A stretch of 54,917 nt of DNA from an uncultured Bacteroidales bacterium (GCA_900544535.1 UQVH01000020.1:1-54917); one strand, 5' to 3'; shown: positions 41,482-51,151, counted from the first letter of the stretch. Translations and numbers: made by a program. The notes: generated from the letters alone by a model not told the origin.

Positions 41482-42534
41482 ATGCCCACCATACTCCAAT
41501 CTCTCATAAAAAAAGAGGCGCTCCACATATTCCGTGACCGGCGGACAATGCTCATCACACTTCTGATGCCGTTGGTTCTGCTCCTATTGTTCGGTTTTGC
41601 GATTTCAACAGAAGTCAACGATGTAAGAATCATTGCTGTCGTGGACCGGCATACGAATGAAACCAGAGACATACTCCAACGCCTTCGTACCAACCAATAC
41701 ATCACATTTGAAGGATTATCCTCGCCCGACGAGGTCGACCATCTGCTCAGAGCTGGGAAAGCGGATGCAGCCGTGTTTCTGAAAGACAATAACGGCCGAC
41801 CGGACGCACAGATCATTGTCGACGCATCCAATACTACGGTGGCACAAGCATCAACGGTCTATATTCAAAGCATAATCTCCGGACAACCGTCACGCAGTCC
41901 GGTCCTGACCTATATCCTATATAATTCTCAGCTGAAAAGCGCTTATAATTTTGTACCGGGCATCATGGGGATGATTTTCATACTCATCTGTGCGATCATG
42001 ACCTCCGTTTCCATTGTCAGTGAAAAAGAAAACGGCACGATGGACCTTCTGCTTGTGTCACCGGTAAGACCTGTAACTGTCATTATCGGCAAACTCGTAC
42101 CATATTTAATATTGTCGTGCGTCATTCTTCTCGTCATGCTGACTATTGCCTACACAGTGCTTGGCTTGCCGGCATCGTCGGGAATAGTAAATATCATCCT
42201 GCTGTCACTTCTCTATATAATTCTGTCCCTGTCCATCGGCTTATTGGTGTCGACGCTTGTCAATACGCAGCTGACAGCACTGATTGTATCAGCCGTCGTA
42301 TTCATGCTCCCTATAATCATGCTCTCAGGCATGATCTTCCCTATCGACAACATGCCGCTTGTCCTGCAATGGCTTTCCTGCATAATTCCTGCACGATGGT
42401 ACACGGAAGCAATGCGCAAGCTCATGATCCAGCAACTTGACTTGAGTTATGTAATGCAGGAAATTGCCATCCTTGTCTCGATGACCGCCGCAATATTGCT
42501 GATCGCCCTGAAAAAGTTTAACACGAGAAATTAA
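41482..42534 (+). CDS. ABC-2 type permease (YbhS-like)
   Basis: The 350-aa protein has one N-terminal helix (about residues 25-42), a periplasmic domain of roughly 130 residues and about five C-terminal helices; the cytoplasmic EKENGTMDLLLVSPVRP and the loop FPIDNMPLVLQWLSCIIPARWYTEA-type end are typical of ABC-2 drug and lipid exporters. It starts 23 bases after the second ATPase. With its neighbour it forms the membrane pore of the exporter. Confidence 0.9.
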   Translation: MPTILQSLIKKEALHIFRDRRTMLITLLMPLVLLLLFGFAISTEVNDVRIIAVVDRHTNETRDILQRLRTNQYITFEGLSSPDEVDHLLRAGKADAAVFLKDNNGRPDAQIIVDASNTTVAQASTVYIQSIISGQPSRSPVLTYILYNSQLKSAYNFVPGIMGMIFILICAIMTSVSIVSEKENGTMDLLLVSPVRPVTVIIGKLVPYLILSCVILLVMLTIAYTVLGLPASSGIVNIILLSLLYIILSLSIGLLVSTLVNTQLTALIVSAVVFMLPIIMLSGMIFPIDNMPLVLQWLSCIIPARWYTEAMRKLMIQQLDLSYVMQEIAILVSMTAAILLIALKKFNTRN

Positions 42535-42542
42535 GAGGACGT

Positions 42543-43646
42543 ATGAAACCACAGATATTGATTGCACTGCTGCGGAAAGAGATCACGCTTATGAAGCGTA
42601 ATCCGATAATCCCCAAAATCATTTTTGTGATGCCGCTTATGGTAATGCTTGTGATCCCTCTCGTGGCCAATCTCGATGTTAAGAATGTCAGTGTCACGAT
42701 TGTCGACAACGATCACAGCCAGCTTTCACGAAGAATCATCGCCGACATATCAGCTTCGGAGGTGCTGAATGTCGTAGCTCTATGCAATACTCACGACGAA
42801 GCATTGCTGACGGTCGAAGACGGAGACGCCGATGTCCTGCTGACCATTCCCGCCAACTATTCAAGAGACATTTCTTCGGGGAGTCAGGTTGACGTTGAGG
42901 CCAACGGAGTGAATGCCACAAAGGGTATGATCTGTTCGCAATATGTGGTCCGGGCAGTCATGGAATCCATCGCACAATGGCAGAAAGAGAACGGCATGAC
43001 GATTCAGGTCTCAAATATCAGTGTCATCAACCGCTACAACCCGACACTCAATTTCCGTAATTACATGATTCCGGCCCTAATGGTAGTGCTTCTCATCATA
43101 ATCTGCGGCTTTCTGCCCGCACTTAATCTTGTCAGCGAAAAGGAGACTGGTACAATCGACGCGATGAATGTCACACCCGTGAGCCGTCTGACGTTCGTAA
43201 TGTCGAAACTCATACCGTTCTGGGTTGTCGGCATCATTGTAGTGACCGTCGGGATGTTGGTCGGCTGGCTCGTCTATGATCTGGCACCGACAGGCGATAT
43301 CGCCGCCATATATCTGGCCACGATACTGTTCAGCCTTGTAATGTCAGGCTTTGGCGTAGCGGTGGCCAATTACTCGTCAACGATGCTTCAGAGTATATTC
43401 GTCATGTTCGCCTTCATTATGATATTCCAGCTTATGAGCGGACTGTTCACCCCTATCGGATCAATGCCGCAGTGGGCCCAGACCATTACATTCTTCATTC
43501 CTCCGCGCTACTTCATTGAAATAATGCGTTCGATATACCTTAAGGGGACACCATTGACCGAACTCTTACCGCAGTTTCTCGCACTGCTCGGCTTTGCCGC
43601 ATTCTTTTGCAGCATCGCCGCTCTTTCTTACAAAAAGCAGGTATAA
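42543..43646 (+). CDS. ABC-2 type permease (YbhR-like)
   Basis: The 367-aa protein has the same layout as the preceding permease: an N-terminal helix (about residues 26-44), a periplasmic region, and about five helices near the C-terminus, with SEKETGTIDAMNVTPVSR and FFIPPRYFIEIMRSIYLKG as family marks. The start is eight bases after the previous stop. It completes the seven-gene regulator-to-duct exporter operon. The substrate (drug, bile salt, lipid) cannot be read from the sequence. Confidence 0.9.
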   Translation: MKPQILIALLRKEITLMKRNPIIPKIIFVMPLMVMLVIPLVANLDVKNVSVTIVDNDHSQLSRRIIADISASEVLNVVALCNTHDEALLTVEDGDADVLLTIPANYSRDISSGSQVDVEANGVNATKGMICSQYVVRAVMESIAQWQKENGMTIQVSNISVINRYNPTLNFRNYMIPALMVVLLIIICGFLPALNLVSEKETGTIDAMNVTPVSRLTFVMSKLIPFWVVGIIVVTVGMLVGWLVYDLAPTGDIAAIYLATILFSLVMSGFGVAVANYSSTMLQSIFVMFAFIMIFQLMSGLFTPIGSMPQWAQTITFFIPPRYFIEIMRSIYLKGTPLTELLPQFLALLGFAAFFCSIAALSYKKQV

Positions 43647-43668
43647 ACCTGCACAGTCATCTCCTGTC

Positions 43669-44844
43669 TCACCACACTTTCAGCGGATGAAGGAATTTCC
43701 GTGAAAGCCATTCGCGTACAGGCATATCATAAACCTTTACACTGGCATAGGCAACAGCTATTGAAGCGATGAATATGCTGACTGCAACCCAGATATGTGT
43801 GCCGAGAGGTGCATCGGGGTATTGCGCAGCCCAGTTCATCTGCACATATATCATAGGATAATGTGTGATGTAGAGAGGATAAGAGATCATGCCGAGAAAC
43901 TTGCATACGGCAGTTGTTTTCTTCCCTTTCAGTTCGCTTCCTGCTCCGGCTGCTACAATCGCCGGATAGACAAGCAGAATCACGACAGCACAATAAAGAC
44001 CGTTGGTCCACTCATGAGTCTCACCACCGATATGCGGCACCACTAAAGTTACCGCGACAGCTAATGAACACCATAGCATCCCACCATGCTTAAGCCTTAT
44101 CCTGCATTTTCCAAGCCGATAAAGCAGCAGCCCACCGAAAAACGGATAGAGCAAACGACAAATCCCGATATAGATCTGATCCGGTGTCAGGCCAAAACCG
44201 CCGATCACTGTGTACCGGGCATAGTCGCGCACCTCAAGCAATCCGGTCACGTCAAGATTCATGGCAAGATCAATCGTCAGAAATGCGGAAAGAAAAACAA
44301 AGACTGCGAGAACCGCTATACTGAACCGACGGACAAACAGAGCATAAAATATATTTGCCACATATTCCCACAGCAGTGACCACTGAGCTCCGTTAAGCGA
44401 ATTGATTTCTTTCCATCCGCGTATATCCATTGACGGAGGAGTCGGAAACATTATGCAACCGAGTGTCAGGATCAGAAGCAGTTTCCACCACGGGGTCTGC
44501 ATGACAAGTTCGAATCCCGGCGCGGCGCTGAAATAAAACCAAAATCCACCGATCAACGTGCCCAATATCACCATGGGCTGCAAACGGATAAGACGCCGCT
44601 TGAAAAAATCCCAGGTTGTCATCCTGCCCCACCGGTCATCATAGGCATATCCTATCACAAATCCGGAAAGCACAAAGAAAAAATCCACGGCCAGATAGCC
44701 ATGATTAAGAATCTGCTCGCTCGGCCCGGCCGAATATGTTTCAAAAAGATGGAAAGCCACAACGATCATTGCGGCCACACCGCGGAGTCCGTCGAGTATT
44801 TCAAACCTCGGTTTTGAGGATAGTGGGATTGCTTCTGATGACAT
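43669..44844 (-). CDS. Acyltransferase family 3 membrane protein
   Basis: The 391-aa protein is an OafA/YrhL-type membrane acyltransferase with about ten helices; FEILDGLRGVAAMIVVAFHL at the N-terminus and YLAVDFFFVLSGFVIGYAYD are the family motifs with the catalytic His. These enzymes O-acylate surface glycans or other periplasmic targets. The start at 44844 is chosen because a -7 box (44872-44879 on this strand) overlaps the longer alternative start at 44874, which could not be transcribed from it. It is divergent from the AraC gene. Confidence 0.88.
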   Translation of the reverse strand: MSSEAIPLSSKPRFEILDGLRGVAAMIVVAFHLFETYSAGPSEQILNHGYLAVDFFFVLSGFVIGYAYDDRWGRMTTWDFFKRRLIRLQPMVILGTLIGGFWFYFSAAPGFELVMQTPWWKLLLILTLGCIMFPTPPSMDIRGWKEINSLNGAQWSLLWEYVANIFYALFVRRFSIAVLAVFVFLSAFLTIDLAMNLDVTGLLEVRDYARYTVIGGFGLTPDQIYIGICRLLYPFFGGLLLYRLGKCRIRLKHGGMLWCSLAVAVTLVVPHIGGETHEWTNGLYCAVVILLVYPAIVAAGAGSELKGKKTTAVCKFLGMISYPLYITHYPMIYVQMNWAAQYPDAPLGTHIWVAVSIFIASIAVAYASVKVYDMPVREWLSRKFLHPLKVW

Positions 44845-44871
44845 GGTTAAATTATGATTTAAATGTGCCGA

Positions 44872-44879
44872 CAAAATTA
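44872..44879 (-). promoter_or_regulatory. Promoter -7 box of the acyltransferase gene
   Basis: CAAAATTA on the plus strand reads TAATTTTG on the minus strand. A TTG lies 18 bases further upstream (44898-44900). The predicted start near 44865 leaves about 20 bases of leader before 44844. Confidence 0.55.
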
Positions 44880-44927
44880 GTGATAAGATATTTCACTCAA
44901 TTTACCTATATTACAAAATAATTCCAC

Positions 44928-44935
44928 TATATTTG
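44928..44935 (+). promoter_or_regulatory. Promoter -7 box of the AraC-type regulator gene
   Basis: TATATTTG matches TAnnTTTG and ends seven bases before the ATG at 44943. As with the LolC/E-like gene, almost no leader is predicted. The two divergent -7 boxes are about 50 bases apart. Confidence 0.5.
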
Positions 44936-44942
44936 CACGATC

Positions 44943-45755
44943 ATGAAATCTGTTGCGTTTACCTACGATTACGTTTGTCTGCCTCCTGACCGACAGATCG
45001 GCAAACACTCTCAAAACTCCTGGGAGCTTGTCTGCATAATATGCGGCACAGGAGTCCGGACGATCGGAGACAAATCCGAACCGATCGAAAACGGCGAAGT
45101 TATTCTGATACCGCCCGGCATTCCCCATGTATGGAATTTTGAAAATTCAGTTACCGATCCCAACGGCAACATCTCAAATATAGCCGTATTTTTCGAATCG
45201 CAAGTGCTTGATGGTATGGTGACAGTTTTTCCGGAGACAAGACGGTTGGCGGACCGCCTCAAGTCTCTGTCGGCAGCGTTTTCTTATAGAGGAAAGACAC
45301 AGGAGTCTATTCGCTGCCAATTACTTGCGATGCGCAACCTGAGCCCTGAATCACGTCTACCCAAAATGCTTGAACTTCTTACATTGATTTCAAATACGGA
45401 CAATTGCCAACCGATCGGTTCCAACAATCTTTTAGACAAATCCCAACAGAGGTTAGAGAAAACAAGGGTATTCTGTGCCTGCAATTTCGCCCGCGACCTC
45501 ACACTTAAAGAAGCTGCGGCATACGTCGGGATGAACAAATCGGCATTTTGCCGATTCATGCGTCGCAACACCGGGAAATCCTTTTCGGAATATCTGAATG
45601 ATTATCGGCTTGAAAAAGCAGCCGAAATGCTCCGGAGTACGGATGAACGTATTGCAGATATTGCCTATGATGTCGGATTTCCCAACGTGACATATTTCAA
45701 CCGGCTCTTTAAATCACGTTTCGGCTACTCGCCGAAAGAACTGAGGATAAAATGA
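44943..45755 (+). CDS. AraC-family transcriptional regulator
   Basis: The 270-aa protein has an N-terminal cupin-like sensing domain (VILIPPGIPHVWNFEN) and a C-terminal double helix-turn-helix (LKEAAAYVGMNKSAFCRFM and RIADIAYDVGFPNVTYFNRL, ending RFGYSPKELR). The cupin suggests binding of a sugar or similar small molecule. The acyltransferase gene diverges from the same 100-base region and could be a target. A convergent phosphate transporter gene ends 33 bases downstream of its stop. Confidence 0.92.
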   Translation: MKSVAFTYDYVCLPPDRQIGKHSQNSWELVCIICGTGVRTIGDKSEPIENGEVILIPPGIPHVWNFENSVTDPNGNISNIAVFFESQVLDGMVTVFPETRRLADRLKSLSAAFSYRGKTQESIRCQLLAMRNLSPESRLPKMLELLTLISNTDNCQPIGSNNLLDKSQQRLEKTRVFCACNFARDLTLKEAAAYVGMNKSAFCRFMRRNTGKSFSEYLNDYRLEKAAEMLRSTDERIADIAYDVGFPNVTYFNRLFKSRFGYSPKELRIK

Positions 45756-45788
45756 GCTCTTACATCCCCCACCGGGAAAATGCAAATA

Positions 45789-48065
45789 TTACATCGCATC
45801 TGAAAGAGCCGGGCGGCTGCGGAATTCCGAATCCTGAAGTTTGGCAAAAGCCCTCAGATATTTGCGGATTGACGAGACCATTTCCTGTGATTCCTGAAGC
45901 ATGTTGACATATACATATAGCACACTCATTGTCGATGTATCTCCGTCACGCAAATGGTCATGAGCGCGGTGATATGTATCCGATATAACATCCTTTATCT
46001 CCTCGCACTGCCTGCGGAGCACACCGATGGTTTCAATATCGCCTGACTGCATGAGTGCCAGAGTGTCGTCGAACAGAATTGAAATGCGCGTGACCAGCGA
46101 CTCACATTCGGTTGCATAACGAGGCGGAAGCGGCAGAAAGTTGTTTTCGATATGCTCCTTGCAGACCTCGTTGATACGACGCAAATTATAAAGGATATTC
46201 ATGCATAGATTATTACTGAGATAGAACCATGTACTTTTCTCTATTGCCATTTCACGGGTGAGATAACGCAGGCACAAAGTTTCTTTGCGACGTGTATTTT
46301 TCAGTATTGTCTTACGCTTTGCCAGACTTGACTCTGCCTTGCTTAAAACTCCGGCATTGTCGTTGATGAACGCTGAGGTTATATCACGATATTTCTCTCC
46401 GGCATAAGCCATAAAGCCACGCTGCTGTTCATTGATGTACATAAGAAGCAAAGGCCATGTCTGAGATTTGTCCTGAGTGGAAATAATCGTCTGAAACAGG
46501 ATCTCACCTTCCTCTGCATCGTTCTTTTTACCGAACCGATGATTGCTGCGTATAATAATGAATATTGTAAGCGCCGCAAGAAGAAACATAACCCAATGGC
46601 CGCCGTAGTGCATTGCCGCCACAATGATTCCGGCTCCGATAAAAGCGGCTCCGGCAGTAAGGAACCATCCTCCGATGACTGAAATCACACCGGTGATGCG
46701 GAATACGGCACTTTCGCGCCCCCAGGCCCTGTCGGCGAGCGATGTACCCATTGCAACCATGAATGTGACGAATGTCGTTGAGAGCGGCAACTTCATCGAA
46801 GTGCCGAGTGCAATGAGCGCACCTGCAAGGACCAGATTCACTGATCCGCGTACAAGGTCAAAGGCCGCTCCCTGATCCATTATTGTCTCATCGACATTGA
46901 AACGGCGGTTAAACCAGCGGCGCACACGCAGAGGTGTCACGCGGCGCACCCATGCCAGAAATGAGAGAGTCCATCTCACCAGACGGCGTCCGATACGCGA
47001 TGACCCGAACATCTCATCGCCACCCTGCTGGCTGCCGAGTCCGATTTCCGTTTTGGTCACATTTTTAGCCTTCTTCGATGTTGCGAGCGAGACAACCATA
47101 ATGACTCCCGCACCTATCAGAAAATATATCGGCGTATTGGCCGGTTCATTGAGAGATCCCATAAGGAAACCGGCGGCATCACCGTTTCCGTTGGCTACAT
47201 AATCCTGATAAGACGCGAGGCCGCTGAGAGGAACACCGATAAAATTGACAAGGTCATTGCCTGCAAAAGCCATTGCAAGAGAGAACGTGCCCATCAGGAC
47301 AATGACTTTGAGGACGTTGACCTTACAGACATGGAGCAATTGCATCAATACCGTGAAAAAGCCGAAGCAACCGAGGATTATAACGGCTGTATGGTCTTTG
47401 ATGTAAGCTTTTACCTCCGGAGTCATGAACGTAAGATCTTTGGCTCCCTTGATAAGCAGAAAATAGACAATCGCCGTGGCGCATATACCACCGTAGATCC
47501 CGATTTTCCACTTAAGATTGCTGCGGTAATTGAACGAGAAAATCGTTCTCGAAATAAACTGTACCACTATTCCGAAGAAAAAGGCTATCGCAACAGACAG
47601 GAAAATGCCGAGAATGACAGAGAGCGCTTTCTCCGTGTTCAATAAGTCGTTAAGCCCTAGGTCCAATCCACCGGCCATTTTGATCAGAGCCACCACAAAT
47701 GTGGCACCAAGCAATTCAAACACCATCGACACTGTGGTGGATGTAGGCATTCCGAGCGAATTGAAAATATCGAGGAGTATGATGTCCGTAACCATCACCG
47801 CCATAAATATGCAAATGAGGTCATAGAACGAAAAATGTTCAGGACGGAATATACCGTGACGGGCAATGTCCATCATGCCGTTGCTCATTGCAGCCCCGAT
47901 AAATACGCCTACAGAGGCGACAATCAAAACCCTCTTGAATGACGCGGCTTTCGATCCTATCGCAGAATTCAGAAAATTTACAGCATCATTACTAACACCC
48001 ACCGACAGATCGAAAACTGCGAGCAGGAACAGAAAAATCACTACACAAAGAAACAATATTTCCAT
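45789..48065 (-). CDS. PiT-type inorganic phosphate transporter with PhoU-like tail
   Basis: The 758-aa protein has the PiT repeats: an N-terminal half with VSNDAVNFLNSAIGSKAASF and NSLGMPTSTTVSM, and a second half with SMKLPLSTTFVTFMVAMGTSLADRAWGRE. About ten to twelve helices occupy residues 1-520. The remaining 240 residues are soluble, helical and PhoU-like. PiT proteins import phosphate with H+ or Na+. The only promoter candidate is the imperfect TTACTTTG on this strand at about 48087-48094. No phosphate-operon neighbours are present. Confidence 0.9.
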   Translation of the reverse strand: MEILFLCVVIFLFLLAVFDLSVGVSNDAVNFLNSAIGSKAASFKRVLIVASVGVFIGAAMSNGMMDIARHGIFRPEHFSFYDLICIFMAVMVTDIILLDIFNSLGMPTSTTVSMVFELLGATFVVALIKMAGGLDLGLNDLLNTEKALSVILGIFLSVAIAFFFGIVVQFISRTIFSFNYRSNLKWKIGIYGGICATAIVYFLLIKGAKDLTFMTPEVKAYIKDHTAVIILGCFGFFTVLMQLLHVCKVNVLKVIVLMGTFSLAMAFAGNDLVNFIGVPLSGLASYQDYVANGNGDAAGFLMGSLNEPANTPIYFLIGAGVIMVVSLATSKKAKNVTKTEIGLGSQQGGDEMFGSSRIGRRLVRWTLSFLAWVRRVTPLRVRRWFNRRFNVDETIMDQGAAFDLVRGSVNLVLAGALIALGTSMKLPLSTTFVTFMVAMGTSLADRAWGRESAVFRITGVISVIGGWFLTAGAAFIGAGIIVAAMHYGGHWVMFLLAALTIFIIIRSNHRFGKKNDAEEGEILFQTIISTQDKSQTWPLLLMYINEQQRGFMAYAGEKYRDITSAFINDNAGVLSKAESSLAKRKTILKNTRRKETLCLRYLTREMAIEKSTWFYLSNNLCMNILYNLRRINEVCKEHIENNFLPLPPRYATECESLVTRISILFDDTLALMQSGDIETIGVLRRQCEEIKDVISDTYHRAHDHLRDGDTSTMSVLYVYVNMLQESQEMVSSIRKYLRAFAKLQDSEFRSRPALSDAM

Positions 48066-48184
48066 TATCTTTCTCTATTACTTATTACGGCACAAAGTAA
48101 TCGAGAAAATATTTCAATAATGTTTCAAAAATCTTAATCTTCTATTAAAGATATCATGCCGGTGTGTCATATCTGAATTATATC

Positions 48185-48219
48185 CGTTCCAGAACCCGCT
48201 TCAAATGCGACTGGGAACG
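48185..48219 (+). promoter_or_regulatory. Imperfect inverted repeat upstream of the pectinesterase gene
   Basis: CGTTCCAG (48185-48192) pairs with CTGGGAACG (48211-48219), one extra G in the right arm, with an 18-base loop. It lies about 80 bases upstream of the -33 box. It may be a binding site or a small hairpin. Confidence 0.35.
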
Positions 48220-48220
48220 T

Positions 48221-48238
48221 ATCGATAATTTTATCGAT
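48221..48238 (+). promoter_or_regulatory. Perfect 8-2-8 palindrome upstream of the pectinesterase gene
   Basis: ATCGATAA and TTATCGAT are separated by TT, giving an 18-base perfect palindrome centred about 38 bases before the -33 TTTG at 48268. A dimeric regulator could bind here; none is adjacent on the same side. The region 48066-48184 shows no further structure I would call. Confidence 0.5.
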
Positions 48239-48267
48239 TGCGTCAAGAAACGGTTTCTGATTAATGA

Positions 48268-48299
48268 TTTGTTTATAAATCATTTTTGTGCTAATTTTG
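48268..48299 (+). promoter_or_regulatory. Promoter of the pectinesterase gene
   Basis: TTTG (48268-48271), a 20-base spacer and TAATTTTG (48292-48299) match the Bacteroidota pattern. The predicted start is near 48306, with a leader of about 34 bases. Confidence 0.7.
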
Positions 48300-48339
48300 C
48301 ACCCCAAAATCATCTGGTTAACTAAATCTAATTTAAATC

Positions 48340-51129
48340 ATGAGAACTTTTCGTAATTTGCTCTTGATGTTCACAATTCTGAGTAGTCTCAACGTGTGGG
48401 CACAAGAGGCAGAGTGGGAGCATGTGACCACTACTCGCGAATGGAGTTTTACAGCTGGGAAGAAACATGCTTCGGAAGTAACAAACTGTGAATATTGGTC
48501 GTCAGCCAGCAAGGGCCGCTATTCGTTGGCCAAGGCACTCACCAATCAAGAACTGCCCTCCAATACCGGTGGTGCGCTTTCAGGTCTTGAAGGTGTGTAT
48601 TTCACCGTCTCAAGCGGCGCTGTCTATGGAATCTCGCAGAATTTCTGCTTTCAGAACAGCAATATGACAGTGCGCATCCCCGGTTGCGGTGTCAATGACG
48701 AACTCATACTCGACTTCTCAGGAGCCGGCGCCGAATCCACTGTTACCTCTGACAACATCACCGCCGGCACTCTGACCCTTCCGTCAAGTGTTAAAGCCCA
48801 GGGTGATGATTCAAAAGTTTCCACCCGCGTCAAGGAGAATGGCGACGTCGTCCTGGACATGAAATGCAGCAAAGGATTCCGCCTCTATGGCATCAAGGTT
48901 ATCCCCTTTGTTCCCAAAGAACGCAATTTCACCGACTTCAAGATCGACTTCACCACCAACCCCTACACCGTAGTTCTTCCCGATAACGGCATTCTGCCTG
49001 ACGGAGTGACAATCGACGGCACATGGCACGACGCACAGCACGGATATAACAGCTCCACAGTCACCGTGCCTGTCGACGGCGCTGTCCGCATCACTTTCGG
49101 CAACTGCGGCTACAACGGTTCGGGCGCAACTATCAAAGTTGGCGAACAGGTTCTTGCAACACTCCCATGCAACGCGGACTGCAACTCAACCACAAGCTGG
49201 GTTTACAACAGCGATGACAACGCGGTCCTCACCATCACAACTCCATCTTACTGCCCGTCGCTCTCCGTCGAGGCCTGTGACTTCATGCCCGACGTCAAAG
49301 TGACCTACCACAACACAGACGGTTCTGTAATTGGCTCAGAAATGGTAGCCGGCGGCTCGCTCCTCACATACAAATATGGTGCGTCCGACGTCACCATTCC
49401 TGCTGGTAAAGCTTTCCGCGGCTGGTTTGCCTCAACCAAGTCTACTGCCGAGAAAATGCTTGAAGGCACACCTATGCAGGTCGATACAGAGCTTTTTGCC
49501 CGCGCTACCAATATTGAGACGCCGGCGGCTCCCTCGCTCTATACTTACGATCTCACCAAATCATACTTCTATGTGGAAGACCACGAAGCGATCGAGATCG
49601 ACGGCAAATACTATAATACCCACGGCTGGCTCGTCAACAAAAACGGCACCATCAAAGTCAACGTAGCCGACAAATCATATATCACCATCGGCTGCTGTCT
49701 GTATTCAGCCGAGTCTACAGCTACCGTCACCGACGAGAACGGTCAGACCGTCACAGAATTTCCGGTGAAGGCCGAAACCGACGGCGGAGAACAGACCTTC
49801 CAATATAACGGAAAGGCCGGTTGGCTCACCATCACTTTCCCCGAAGGTGCTTATATCCACAATGTGACAGTGGCCAATGTGGTCGATTTCGTTGAATACA
49901 ATGAGACTTCCGGCTACTTTGAGATCCCTGCCGGTGACGTCTCCAACTTCCTCCTCGCCCTCAAGGCCGCAGCCTCGAAAGAAGGCGCCAAGATTTTCCT
50001 CCCTGACGGAACCTACGACCTCGGCACCACTACCCTGACCACCATTAACGGTAAAAACATCTCTATCATCGGCGAGTCGATGGAAGGCACCGTCATCCTC
50101 AACTATCCTCCACTCGAAGCCGAGGGCATAGGCATCACCGCCACTCTGCTCAACCGCTCGGAAAATCTCTATCTTCAGGATCTCACCCTGCGCAACGCCA
50201 TGCCTTACAGCGGCAAGGAAACCGGTCGAGCCGTGGCTCTTCAGGATAAGGGCAAGAATACTATCTGCAAGAACGTATGCCTCGATTCCCGTCAGGATAC
50301 CTATTACAGCAACAATACATCGGCTTATTTCTATTTCGAGGACGGTGAGATACATGGTGTGGTAGACTACGTATGTGGCGGCGGCGATGTTTATTTCAAC
50401 CGCGTCAAGTTTGTCAACGAACCACAGAAAAATGCCACAATCGCAGCTCCTAACGGTGCCAAAAAATTTGGCTATGTGATGAACAATTGCACCATCGAGA
50501 CTCTCTGCTCCGAGTTTAATTTTGGGCGCTCATGGGGTACATACTCCGGCCTGGCATGGCTCAACACCACTATCAACCAGCCCGCCAGACTCGCGAAGTC
50601 GCGCTTCACTATTTCAGGTATGAACTGTGCCGCCGACAAGTTTGTAGAGTATAACACTCTGGACGCCGAAGGTAAAGTGATCTCACCGGCTTCCAACGAG
50701 ATCAACTTCACCCACTCTTCGGGCAACAAAAAATATGAGACCGTCCTCACCGCCGAGCAGGCTGCAGATTATTCCCTCGACAAAGTATTCCCTGACTGGC
50801 GACCTGAGGAAATAGCCGCTCAGACTGAATACACTGCCAATGAAAACCTTGAAGGCAATGTATATCTCGTTAACGGCAAGATATATTCAGGTCAGCTCCC
50901 CGAAGGCAGCATCAAGGTGCGCAAGGCCAATGGCCGCGGCGGATTCGGACCGGAAGTCGAGACTTCAATGTCAGGCATCATCGAAGTCGGTGACGAGACT
51001 GCGAAGATTGTCAATACCCGTTACTACAATCTTCACGGCATTCGTGTTGACAATGCCACCAACGGCATCTTCATCAAAGTTGACACTTTTGATAACGGCA
51101 AGACAGTCGCTTCAAAAGTAGTAAGATAA
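48340..51129 (+). CDS. Secreted pectinesterase (CE8)-family protein
   Basis: The 929-aa protein has a signal peptide (MRTFRNLLLMFTILSSLNVWAQ), N-terminal beta-sandwich-like modules (about residues 25-320), a short repeat of the Listeria-Bacteroides type (VTYHNTDGSVIGSEMVAGG to LFARATNI, about 325-390), another beta-module, a pectin methylesterase beta-helix (about 525-815), and a C-terminal tail (TRYYNLHGIRV...NGIFIKV) like a type IX sorting domain. Catalytic positions are kept: Gln652-Asp653 in SRQDTYY, Asp676 in GVVDYVCGGG, Arg730-x-Trp732 in FGRSW. It should demethylate pectin-like glycans outside the cell. No SusC/D or other glycan genes flank it. Confidence 0.85.
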   Translation: MRTFRNLLLMFTILSSLNVWAQEAEWEHVTTTREWSFTAGKKHASEVTNCEYWSSASKGRYSLAKALTNQELPSNTGGALSGLEGVYFTVSSGAVYGISQNFCFQNSNMTVRIPGCGVNDELILDFSGAGAESTVTSDNITAGTLTLPSSVKAQGDDSKVSTRVKENGDVVLDMKCSKGFRLYGIKVIPFVPKERNFTDFKIDFTTNPYTVVLPDNGILPDGVTIDGTWHDAQHGYNSSTVTVPVDGAVRITFGNCGYNGSGATIKVGEQVLATLPCNADCNSTTSWVYNSDDNAVLTITTPSYCPSLSVEACDFMPDVKVTYHNTDGSVIGSEMVAGGSLLTYKYGASDVTIPAGKAFRGWFASTKSTAEKMLEGTPMQVDTELFARATNIETPAAPSLYTYDLTKSYFYVEDHEAIEIDGKYYNTHGWLVNKNGTIKVNVADKSYITIGCCLYSAESTATVTDENGQTVTEFPVKAETDGGEQTFQYNGKAGWLTITFPEGAYIHNVTVANVVDFVEYNETSGYFEIPAGDVSNFLLALKAAASKEGAKIFLPDGTYDLGTTTLTTINGKNISIIGESMEGTVILNYPPLEAEGIGITATLLNRSENLYLQDLTLRNAMPYSGKETGRAVALQDKGKNTICKNVCLDSRQDTYYSNNTSAYFYFEDGEIHGVVDYVCGGGDVYFNRVKFVNEPQKNATIAAPNGAKKFGYVMNNCTIETLCSEFNFGRSWGTYSGLAWLNTTINQPARLAKSRFTISGMNCAADKFVEYNTLDAEGKVISPASNEINFTHSSGNKKYETVLTAEQAADYSLDKVFPDWRPEEIAAQTEYTANENLEGNVYLVNGKIYSGQLPEGSIKVRKANGRGGFGPEVETSMSGIIEVGDETAKIVNTRYYNLHGIRVDNATNGIFIKVDTFDNGKTVASKVVR

Positions 51130-51151
51130 TCCACTTCTCCACAACTATCAC

